The notes below the pieces were generated by a model. The model had not been told where the DNA came from and did no database searches. It saw nothing but the letters and a program-made list of their open reading frames with translations. This document shows, one piece after another, positions 34,146-40,861 of a DNA stretch of 40,861 nt. The DNA is taken from positions 1-40,861 of the forward strand of contig JAYTDA010000129.1 of the NCBI GenBank assembly GCA_043736155.1. Direction: 5' to 3'. Both the position numbers and the translations under genes were made by a program. The DNA comes from JANNRR01 sp043736155 (GTDB lineage Bacteria > Pseudomonadota > Alphaproteobacteria > Rhodobacterales > Rhodobacteraceae). Each line of letters opens with the position of its first letter. Within the stretch, counting starts at the first letter, position 1.

Positions 34146-36815
34146 CTATTCCGTTTCCACTGTCAGATCAGCCGCTGTGCGGATCAGCGCATCCAGCAGC
34201 GCGGTTGCCACCGGGTCCGCCAGGGGTGCATCGGCCAGCAGCCGGAAGGTGCTGGCCAGCAGCGCGCCCTTGCCCACCCGCCGTTCGGCAATCAGCGCCC
34301 CCGGCTTGTGAATCCAGCCCGCCACCAGTCCGGCATGCACCAACCCGCCAAACTCCCAGCTTTTGAACCCGGTCAACACATGGTGCGGTACCACTCGGTC
34401 AAACGACAGATCGATCAGCGGCCCGCCCGGAATGTCGGCAAAGGCGCCTTTGCGCGCAATCCAGCTGAAGCCGGCGATCCAGTCGCCGCGCCAGATCGAG
34501 CCGTCACGGGCGGTCACGCCAATATCGGGCAGGTCCTGCATCGGCCCCTGATCCTGCCGCAGGCTGGTCTTGCGCTTTCCGGTGCCATTCGGCAGCACCA
34601 GATAGCGCGATCCTGCCTGCAAGGCCTTGATATCCGGTGTTTCCAGGCCACGGGCCAGAATCACCTGTGCCCGGTGCGGCTCGACAACCGGGTAGCCAAG
34701 TGCCCGCACCCGCGCCACCAGATCCGGGTCAGCCGAGGCGACAGCAGGCAGATTGTCGGCCTTGCGCGGCGCATAACAGGCAACCTCGATCCGGTTGCGC
34801 GCCAGTTCCGCCCCGCCCTGCATCAGGCGCAGCGCGATGGTGACCATCTGGTTGCGCGCCACTTCCGGCATCGGCACCTGGACCAACCCAAGCCCTGTCA
34901 CCGACTGCGCCGGGCTGGCAGGCACCGGCATCTGCCGTTCGGTCCCCCCCTCGACGGTCCAGTGCAGCACCGCGCCCTCGGCCAGGGCCAGGCCCCCCAG
35001 CGCCACCGACAGGTCGACCGGCACCATGTCCCCGCCGTAGCAGGCATAGCGCTCCAGCCGTGGCACGATCACCGTATCGGCGTTGATCTCGGCAAAGCGG
35101 TCATGGAACACCCGGGGATTCCGGTTCATATCCAGAAGTCCGTTAGACTCCCAATGCACATCGGTGAATTCGGTAATGACATAGCCCTGAATCGGGGCTG
35201 CGGCCCGCATGGATTCGATTTCATATTTCAGATTGGCAAACTGGTACCATTGCGCCTCGTTGATGAACGCCTCAAAGCTGCCAAAGGCATGGCCGAGCTG
35301 ATAGGTGGCAAAGCGGGTCTGCAGCCCGTGCGGATAGGCGACGCCATCGCCCCAGACCGATCCGGTTTCCATCCACCACGGCTCGGCCCCGGCGCTGTCC
35401 AGCACTTGCGCCGGGTCTGGCAGCCCCCAGACACCGAATTCCGACACGATCAGCGGCTCATCGCCGCGCCGTTCGGCATCACCGTATGGCGACCAGGCCC
35501 AGTCGGCCCCGGCGGCAAACTCGGCGGTCAACTGATCCCATTCTGACCGCCGTTCGGGCACCGAGCGGTAATAGTGGTAGTCGGCGAGGTCGGTCTTGAC
35601 ATGAAACCCTGGTTTGCAGGGCGAATTATCCACCACCAGCCGCGACGGATCCGCCGCCTTCAGCCAGTCATACATCCCCTTCAGCCAGGCGCGCTGCCCG
35701 GCATCTTCGGTCAGCTTGGTGCCCCAGTCTTCGTTGATCAGGGTCCAGATCACCAGACAGGGGTGGTTGCCATCGCGTTCCAGAATCCCCTGCATCGTCG
35801 CTTTCATCCGGCGGGCAGAGGCGGCGGTAAAGCTGCCGACATTGGGTATTTCGCTCCAGATCAGCATCCCCAGCCGGTCCGCCACTTCGTAATAGCGCGG
35901 GTCCGGCACCTTGATATGGCAGCGCAGCAGGTTCAGCCCCAGCGCCTTTGCTTTCAGCAGCTGATCCTCCAGATAGGCGACAGAGGGTGGGGTACAGATG
36001 GTTTCGGGGTAATAATCCTGATCCAGCGCGCCGCGCATGTAGAAAGGTTGGCCGTTCAGGAACAGCTTGCCCCCTTTGGCTTCGAAGTGCCGGAAGCCGA
36101 AACTGTGGGTGGTTTCGTCGACCATGTCGCCAACCGTCACGTCGACCCTGGCGGTGTAAAGCGCCGGGTGGTCGGGCGACCAGTGCGCGACATCGGGCAC
36201 GGTCAGCCGCAGATTGCTGCCGGTTCCCCGCGCCACTTCATGCCCTTGCGGGTCCAAAATCGTGACCCGCGCCTCGCCCGCACCTTGCAGCGTCAGACTG
36301 ACCGCGACCGATCCATCCAACGATGCGCGAATCGCGCAATGCTGCAGATGGCTGAGGGCGCGGACCTGCAAGGTTACCGATTGCCAGATGCCGCCAATCG
36401 GCCCGTACCAGCTTTGCTTGCCATGCGGAATCTCGGCAAACGGGAATTCGGGGCTGGCAGACGCATCGCCATCCGGCAGCAGGGCAGTGACCTCCAGCAG
36501 ATTGCGGTCCTGCAGCAGGCCGGGGGGCAGGGGGCATTCAAACGGCAGATAGCCGCCCTCGTGCTGGCCGATCTGCACCCCGTTCAGCGTGACCGTGGCG
36601 TGATAGGACACCGCGCCGAAGCACAGCACGGCGATCTGGCCTGCCTGCACCTCAGGCCCCGCGAACTGCCGCTGATACTGCCCGGTGCCAGACGCCTGCC
36701 GCAGATCGGCAAACTGCGCCTGCCAGGGCAGTGGCACCTGAGCCTCGCGCCACCGGCCGTCGCCGTGGCGAAATTGCCAGATGCCATCAAGCGAATGGGT
36801 GGTGCGGTGTGGCAT
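34146..36815 (-). CDS. Glycoside hydrolase family 2 (beta-glycosidase)
   Basis: An 889-aa GH2 enzyme. It has a sugar-binding domain (about 1-150, WYGPIGGIWQSVTL), an immunoglobulin-like domain (about 150-245, ending TTHSFGFRHFEAKGGKLFLNGQPF) and a TIM barrel with DQDYYPETI, LNLLRCHIKVPDPRYYEVADRLGMLIWSEIP and the acid/base pair N361-E362 in WTLINEDWG. The nucleophile is E459 in VSEFGVWG. There is no signal peptide, so it acts in the cytoplasm on an imported glycoside. A long C-terminal region (about 550-889) is unusual for a simple beta-galactosidase; part resembles a glutamine-amidotransferase-like domain (LVLPNGTGKRK onward). GGAG precedes the ATG. Substrate could be a beta-galactoside, glucuronide or arabinoside. 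Confidence 0.9.
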   Translation of the reverse strand: MPHRTTHSLDGIWQFRHGDGRWREAQVPLPWQAQFADLRQASGTGQYQRQFAGPEVQAGQIAVLCFGAVSYHATVTLNGVQIGQHEGGYLPFECPLPPGLLQDRNLLEVTALLPDGDASASPEFPFAEIPHGKQSWYGPIGGIWQSVTLQVRALSHLQHCAIRASLDGSVAVSLTLQGAGEARVTILDPQGHEVARGTGSNLRLTVPDVAHWSPDHPALYTARVDVTVGDMVDETTHSFGFRHFEAKGGKLFLNGQPFYMRGALDQDYYPETICTPPSVAYLEDQLLKAKALGLNLLRCHIKVPDPRYYEVADRLGMLIWSEIPNVGSFTAASARRMKATMQGILERDGNHPCLVIWTLINEDWGTKLTEDAGQRAWLKGMYDWLKAADPSRLVVDNSPCKPGFHVKTDLADYHYYRSVPERRSEWDQLTAEFAAGADWAWSPYGDAERRGDEPLIVSEFGVWGLPDPAQVLDSAGAEPWWMETGSVWGDGVAYPHGLQTRFATYQLGHAFGSFEAFINEAQWYQFANLKYEIESMRAAAPIQGYVITEFTDVHWESNGLLDMNRNPRVFHDRFAEINADTVIVPRLERYACYGGDMVPVDLSVALGGLALAEGAVLHWTVEGGTERQMPVPASPAQSVTGLGLVQVPMPEVARNQMVTIALRLMQGGAELARNRIEVACYAPRKADNLPAVASADPDLVARVRALGYPVVEPHRAQVILARGLETPDIKALQAGSRYLVLPNGTGKRKTSLRQDQGPMQDLPDIGVTARDGSIWRGDWIAGFSWIARKGAFADIPGGPLIDLSFDRVVPHHVLTGFKSWEFGGLVHAGLVAGWIHKPGALIAERRVGKGALLASTFRLLADAPLADPVATALLDALIRTAADLTVETE

Positions 36816-36896
36816 GGCAACTCCAAAGCATCAGGATTTCGGATATGGACCAGCCTATTCCGCCGGGCGACCTTGGAGCAAGCACCAGTTGCAGCT

Positions 36897-36926
36897 TTGA
36901 CTGAACCCGGATTGCTGATATACAGC
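36897..36926 (+). promoter_or_regulatory. Candidate promoter and operator of the ArsR-type regulator
   Basis: TTGACT (36897-36902) and TATACA (36919-36924) are 16 bp apart. The -10 is covered by the imperfect palindrome GCTGATATACAGC (36914-36926), which resembles the CAGATAT half-sites of the two full operators. Another half-site-like CGGATAT lies at 36840-36846, near the GH2 start. This suggests autoregulation of the divergent pair. Confidence 0.5.
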
Positions 36927-36958
36927 CCCTCTTCGCCGAAATTACGCAAAGATGACGC

Positions 36959-37888
36959 ATGAGCCGCAATTTCCTGATCGTCGACCCGGAAGAGGGTCTG
37001 GACATCCTGAAAGCCTTCGCCTCGCCCACCCGGGTCAAGGTGCTCAAGCTGTTGCACACCAATGGCCCGATGAATGTCAACGAAATCGCTCAGGCGCTGG
37101 ACCTGCCGCAATCGTCGGTTTCGTCGAATATCCAGATCCTGGAGGAGGCCGGGCTGATCCGCACCGAGGCGCAGCGGGCGCGCAAGGGCAACCAGAAAAT
37201 CTGCCACACCCTGTTTGACGAAGTGATGGTGATGTTCAAGGACACGCCGAAATCGACCGATGCGAATGTGATCGAGGTGGCGATGCCGCTGGGGCTCTAT
37301 ACCAGTTGCGAAGTGTCGGCCCCTTGCGGCCTTTGTTCGACCGACGGCATCATCGGGCTGCTGGATGTGCCCGATAACTTCCTTGACCCCGGCCGGATGA
37401 AGGCGGGGCTGATCTGGTTTACCCGTGGCTATGTCGAATATCAATTTCCCAACAACACCAAACTGTTGAATGCCGAAATTGACAGCCTGGAGTTTTCGAT
37501 GGAACTGTCATCGGAAGTACCCGGCACATCGGCCAACTGGCCGTCGGACATCACGGTCACCGTCAACCACATCGACATCGGCACCTGGACCAGCCCGGGC
37601 GATTTCGGCGACAAGCGCGGGGTCTATACCCCCGACTGGTGGAAGCTGAAGGGCAGCCAGTATGGCAAGCTGAAGGAATGGCGGGTGACCGACACGGGCA
37701 CCTTTGTCGATGGGATGAAAATCTCGCCGATCTCGCTGAAGGACCTGGATCTGGGCACCCACCGCTCGATCCGGCTGCGCATCGCGGTCAAGGAAGAGGC
37801 GCTGCATCCCGGCGGCGTCAACATCTTTGGCAAGGGCTTTGGCAACTATGATCAGGATATCGTGCTGCGGCTGACCACCCGGCGTTAG
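36959..37888 (+). CDS. ArsR-type regulator with a large C-terminal beta-rich domain
   Basis: A 309-aa protein. Residues about 8-95 form an ArsR-like winged helix: LKAFASPTRVKVLKLLHTNG, NVNEIAQALDLPQSSVSSNIQILEEAGLIRTEAQRARKG. About 100-309 is a long region with many aromatic and polar residues and strand-like patterns, including a CxxC (APCGLC), IWFTRGYVEYQFPN, a DI-VTVN-IDIGTWTSPGDFG stretch and HPGGVNIFGKGFGNYDQDIVL. This looks like a sugar-binding beta-sandwich rather than a metal site, so the protein may sense a glycoside directly. It is divergent from GH2 and upstream of GH51, and shared operators flank both. The sensor role is inferred. Confidence 0.85.
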   Translation: MSRNFLIVDPEEGLDILKAFASPTRVKVLKLLHTNGPMNVNEIAQALDLPQSSVSSNIQILEEAGLIRTEAQRARKGNQKICHTLFDEVMVMFKDTPKSTDANVIEVAMPLGLYTSCEVSAPCGLCSTDGIIGLLDVPDNFLDPGRMKAGLIWFTRGYVEYQFPNNTKLLNAEIDSLEFSMELSSEVPGTSANWPSDITVTVNHIDIGTWTSPGDFGDKRGVYTPDWWKLKGSQYGKLKEWRVTDTGTFVDGMKISPISLKDLDLGTHRSIRLRIAVKEEALHPGGVNIFGKGFGNYDQDIVLRLTTRR

Positions 37889-37917
37889 GGCCGTTTTGGC
37901 CCGCCAATGGATTTGGC

Positions 37918-37964
37918 TTGACGTCTGTTGCGCCATTTCCGATATATATCTGTAAATCCGATAT
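37918..37964 (+). promoter_or_regulatory. Promoter and three-half-site operator of the GH51 gene
   Basis: TTGACG (37918-37923) and GATATA (37941-37946) are 17 bp apart, a good housekeeping promoter. The -10 lies within CCGATAT (37939-37945) and ATATCTG (37946-37952), which form a palindrome; a third site, CCGATAT, follows at 37958-37964, exactly 19 bp from the first. The match to 34109-34134 in order and spacing indicates one regulator for both. Binding here would block RNA polymerase, which implies repression of the GH51 gene. Confidence 0.8.
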
Positions 37965-37989
37965 GAAACCGGACACCGGGGGGACAGAT

Positions 37990-39504
37990 ATGAAAGCGCA
38001 GGTTACTGCTCACAAGGACTTTTCGATCGCGGCCATCGACGCCCGGGTCTATTCCGCGTTTCTGGAGCATCTGGGCCGCGCCATCTATACCGGCATCCAT
38101 GAACCTGACCACCCCACCGCCGACAAGAACGGCATGCGGGGCGATGTGGCCGGGCTGGTGCGCGATCTGAACATCCCCTATGTCCGCTATCCCGGTGGCA
38201 ACTTTGTATCGGCCTATAACTGGGAAGACGGGGTGGGGCCGCGCGACAAACGTCCGACCCGGCTGGATCTGGCCTGGCACACCTCTGACAGCAATGCCGT
38301 GGGGGTTCACGAGTTTTCCGACTGGTGCGACACCGTCGGCACCCAGATGATGCTGGCGATCAACCTTGGGTCGCGGGGTCTGGATGAAGCGCGCAACTTT
38401 GTGGAATATGTCAACGGGCCGGTGGGGAGTTACTGGGGCGATTTGCGCCGCAAGAATGGTCGGGCCGAGCCGTTCGATTGCCGGCTGTGGTGTCTGGGCA
38501 ATGAAATGGACGGGCCGTGGCAGGTTGGCCACAAGACCGCCGACGAATATGGCCGGCTGGCAAACGAGGTCGCCAAGACCCTGCGCGCCTTCGATAAAAA
38601 GCTGGAACTGATCGTGTGCGGATCATCGAATTCCGACATGAAGACCTATCCCGAATGGGAACGGATCGTGCTGGAACATACCTACGATGTGGTCGATCAC
38701 ATCAGCCTGCACATGTATTTCGCCAACCGCGCGAAAAATACCGCCAACTATCTGGCGCTGAACCACAAACTGGACCGCTATATCGCCACGGTGGAAAGCA
38801 CCATCAATCTGGTCAAGGCCAACAAGCGGTCAAAGCACGAGGTTTATATCAGTTTTGACGAATGGAACGTCTGGTATCATTCCAACACCCAGGACCGGGC
38901 AATTCTGGATGGCAACGAGGGCTGGCCGCATGCGCCGCGCCTGTTGGAAGACATCTATAACTTCGAGGATGTGTTGCAGGTCGGCTGTATTCTGAACACC
39001 TTCATCCGCCGGTCGAATGTGGTGAAAATTGCCTGTATCGCCCAATTGGTCAATGTAATCGCCCCGATCATGACCGACCCCAAAGGGGCTGCCTGGCGGC
39101 AAACCATCTATTACCCCTATTATTTCGCCTCGGTCTTTGGCCGGGGCACCGCGTTGCAACTGGCGGTGAATTGCGCCGGCTATGATGCCGATGTCGCCGA
39201 CAATGTACCCTATATCGACATTGCCGGGGTGCATGACGAAGCGGCGGACACCCTGTGCTTTTTCGCCGTCAACCGCCATGGCAGCGAAACCCTGACTGCC
39301 GAAATCAGCCTGCAAGGGTTCGGCAAAGCCACGGTTATCGACCATCAGGTGATGACCCATCAGCTGCTGGAGGCGGTGAATACCGCGACCGACCAGACCA
39401 ATGTCGCCCCGCAAAAGGGAGCGGGGGCAAAGGTGGATGGCACCCTGCTAACCGTCAAGCTGCCACCCTATTCCTATCAGATGATCCGGGTCAAGCTGGG
39501 GTAA
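37990..39504 (+). CDS. Alpha-L-arabinofuranosidase (GH51)
   Basis: A 504-aa GH51 enzyme that removes terminal alpha-L-arabinofuranosyl residues. Family blocks are FLEHLGRAIYTGIHEPDHPTA, VRYPGGNFVSAYNWEDGVGP, the acid/base E172 in WCLGNEMDGPWQ, ISLHMYF and the nucleophile E291 in ISFDEWNVWY. No signal peptide is seen, so it acts inside the cell. The ATG at 37990 follows GGGGGG; an earlier ATG at 37963 lies in the operator and was rejected. The C-terminal beta domain (LQGFGKATVIDHQVMTH) is present. It ends only 6 nt from the convergent cupredoxin gene. Confidence 0.95.
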   Translation: MKAQVTAHKDFSIAAIDARVYSAFLEHLGRAIYTGIHEPDHPTADKNGMRGDVAGLVRDLNIPYVRYPGGNFVSAYNWEDGVGPRDKRPTRLDLAWHTSDSNAVGVHEFSDWCDTVGTQMMLAINLGSRGLDEARNFVEYVNGPVGSYWGDLRRKNGRAEPFDCRLWCLGNEMDGPWQVGHKTADEYGRLANEVAKTLRAFDKKLELIVCGSSNSDMKTYPEWERIVLEHTYDVVDHISLHMYFANRAKNTANYLALNHKLDRYIATVESTINLVKANKRSKHEVYISFDEWNVWYHSNTQDRAILDGNEGWPHAPRLLEDIYNFEDVLQVGCILNTFIRRSNVVKIACIAQLVNVIAPIMTDPKGAAWRQTIYYPYYFASVFGRGTALQLAVNCAGYDADVADNVPYIDIAGVHDEAADTLCFFAVNRHGSETLTAEISLQGFGKATVIDHQVMTHQLLEAVNTATDQTNVAPQKGAGAKVDGTLLTVKLPPYSYQMIRVKLG

Positions 39505-39510
39505 CGCCGG

Positions 39511-39840
39511 TCAGCTTGCGGTAATCACACCCTTCATTCCGGGATGCACCGCGCAATGGAACGGAAATGACCCGGCGGCGGCAATGGTTATTTCCGCTGA
39601 CTGGCCCTTTTTCAGCCGGGGGGTTTCAAAGGCACCGCCGTCAGCCGTGCAGGTATGGGGCGCGCTGTCGAGGTTGGTGACAAGCACGGTGTCGCCCGCC
39701 GCCACCGCGAGGCTGGCGGGCGAAAACGCCATGCCCTTGATGGTCAATTCATGGCTGGCGGCGCGGGCGGCACCGGCGGCCAGGGCAACCGGTGCGGCAA
39801 GGACGGTTTTCAGGATGGTGCGGCGCAAGAGGTCGGTCAT
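39511..39840 (-). CDS. Cupredoxin (plastocyanin/azurin-like) copper protein
   Basis: A 109-aa exported protein. The signal MTDLLRRTILKTVLAAPVAL (then AAGAARA) carries a twin arginine and a hydrophobic core. The mature part has the type 1 copper ligands: a histidine in LDSAPHTCT, then C, H and M in FHCAVHPGMKG. It is a one-domain electron carrier or copper-binding protein of the periplasm. AGGGGA precedes the ATG at 39840 (in-frame extension to 39891 rejected). It is convergent with GH51 and appears unrelated to the sugar locus. Confidence 0.88.
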   Translation of the reverse strand: MTDLLRRTILKTVLAAPVALAAGAARAASHELTIKGMAFSPASLAVAAGDTVLVTNLDSAPHTCTADGGAFETPRLKKGQSAEITIAAAGSFPFHCAVHPGMKGVITAS

Positions 39841-39910
39841 GGAAATCCCCTGTGGTTGGATGCGCCATGGTGACCGGGTTGGCGATTCCAATCAACAACA
39901 TTGCAGCGGC

Positions 39911-40046
39911 TGATCCGCTTTGGGACCCGCACGGCGCGCCGGAGATTGCGGCAAACGCGGCACTGGCGCGTTTCTGATCCGCCCTGGGGCTCGCACGGCT
40001 CGCCCGTGATTGCGGGAAACGCGCCACTGGCGCGTTTCTGATCCGC
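39911..40046. repeat. 64-bp imperfect tandem repeat with a hairpin
   Basis: Two 64-bp units (39911-39974 and 39975-40038), each starting TGATCCGC and ending ACTGGCGCGTTTC, are followed by the first 8 bases of a third. The second unit contains a perfect 10-bp hairpin, AAACGCGCCA-c-TGGCGCGTTT (40017-40037); the first has one mismatch in the same place. It lies between mmsA and the cupredoxin gene and could terminate mmsA. Confidence 0.85.
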
Positions 40047-40048
40047 AA

Positions 40049-40861
40049 TCACTCCATCGGTTTGAAGTTCAGCGACGCGCCTTCCTTCATCCCCGACGGC
40101 CAGCGCGAGGTGATGGTCTTGGTGCGGGTGTAGAAGCGGAACGAATCCGGTCCATGCTGGTTCAGATCGCCAAACCCGGATTTCTTCCAGCCGCCAAAGG
40201 TGTGGTAGGCCAAGGGCACCGGAATTGGCACATTGATGCCGATCATGCCGATATTGACCCGGTTGGCGAAATCGCGGGCGGTGTCGCCGTCGCGGGTATA
40301 GATCGCGGTGCCATTGCCATATTCATTGTCCATCGCCAGCTTCAGCGCCTCTTCGTAGGTTTTGGCGCGCACCGTCGACAGCACCGGGCCAAAGATTTCC
40401 TTGCGGTAAATCTCCATGTCACTGGTCACATGGTCGAACAGGTGCGGGCCGACGAAAAAGCCGTTCTCATAGCCTTGCAGGTTGAAATTGCGGCCATCGA
40501 CCACCAGTTTGGCGCCTTGGGCAATGCCGCTTTCGATCAGCCGCAGGATGTTGGCCTTGGCCGCCGCAGTGACAACCGGGCCGTAATCGACATCGTTGCC
40601 CGAGGTATAGGGGCCGACCTTCAGCTTTTCGATCCGGGGGATCAGCTTGGCAATCAGCGCATCGGCCGTGGCATCCCCAACTGGCACCGCCACCGAAATG
40701 GCCATGCAGCGTTCGCCTGCCGCGCCGTAACCGGCACCGACCAAAGCATCCGCCGCCTGATCCATGTCGGCGTCGGGCATGATGATCATGTGGTTCTTGG
40801 CACCGCCAAAGCACTGCACCCGCTTGCCGTTGGAACAGCCGCGACCGTAGATATATTCGGC
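40049..40861 (-). CDS. mmsA: Methylmalonate-semialdehyde dehydrogenase (CoA-acylating), C-terminal part
   Basis: The frame is open to the right edge of the window, giving the last 270 residues of about 500. FGGAKNHMIIMPDADMDQAADALVGAGYGAAGERCMAISVAVPVG holds the catalytic cysteine in the MmsA-specific GERCMAIS context, and IGINVPIPVPLAYHTFGGWKKSGFGDLNQHG is also MmsA. The enzyme converts methylmalonate or malonate semialdehyde to propionyl-CoA or acetyl-CoA in valine and inositol catabolism. The N-terminal NAD-binding half is outside the window. Confidence 0.95.
   Translation of the reverse strand, partial: AEYIYGRGCSNGKRVQCFGGAKNHMIIMPDADMDQAADALVGAGYGAAGERCMAISVAVPVGDATADALIAKLIPRIEKLKVGPYTSGNDVDYGPVVTAAAKANILRLIESGIAQGAKLVVDGRNFNLQGYENGFFVGPHLFDHVTSDMEIYRKEIFGPVLSTVRAKTYEEALKLAMDNEYGNGTAIYTRDGDTARDFANRVNIGMIGINVPIPVPLAYHTFGGWKKSGFGDLNQHGPDSFRFYTRTKTITSRWPSGMKEGASLNFKPME

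Overview
The window looks like the chromosome of an alphaproteobacterium of the Rhodobacterales (Paracoccaceae/Rhodobacter-like). The basis is high-GC coding bias on both strands, a Rhizobium/Rhodobacter-type glycerol ABC operon (glpD-S-T-P-Q-U-V-K), a coiled-coil gene and zapA divergent from transketolase and followed by gap, a DUF1127 protein, and methylmalonate-semialdehyde dehydrogenase. The assignment is inferred from gene content and protein style; no search was run.

Layout. 1-513: 3' part of a DUF1223 gene. 534-2351: a lipid A-type acyltransferase and a DMT transporter. 2444-11716 (minus): a complete glycerol uptake and catabolism operon, read glpD, glpS, glpT, glpP, glpQ, glpU, glpV, glpK, with GlpR-like direct repeats just upstream of glpD. 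12302-18487: housekeeping block with a lipoprotein, zapA and its coiled-coil partner, transketolase, DoxX, a 47-aa membrane peptide, glyceraldehyde-3-phosphate dehydrogenase and a DUF1127 protein. 19023-19098: tRNA-Thr(TGT) on the minus strand.

19563-28555 is a gene graveyard. It holds an intact acyl carrier protein followed by a broken PLP decarboxylase (a BtrI/BtrK-like pair). It also holds a minus-strand catabolic operon in which only the BKACE (DUF849) enzyme and a cupin remain intact. Its branched-chain-type ABC transporter is destroyed (livM, livH and livK broken, livG/livF fused by deletion), an SDR and a 3-hydroxyacyl-CoA dehydrogenase survive only as halves, a cyclase carries a nonsense codon, and an IS transposase is reduced to a fragment. 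Perfect 9-15 bp tandem duplications recur in this stretch and also in zapA.

28699-39504 is an intact sugar-acquisition locus. It has an aldo/keto reductase, a CUT1 ABC importer (ATPase, two permeases, binding protein), a GH2 glycosidase, an ArsR-type regulator with a large C-terminal beta-rich domain, and a GH51 alpha-L-arabinofuranosidase. A three-half-site operator with identical 19-bp spacing lies upstream of the binding protein and upstream of GH51, and a shorter palindrome overlaps the regulator's own putative -10. This is the best candidate for a coherent, little-described regulatory system here. 39511-40861: a cupredoxin, a 64-bp tandem repeat with hairpins, and the 3' part of mmsA.
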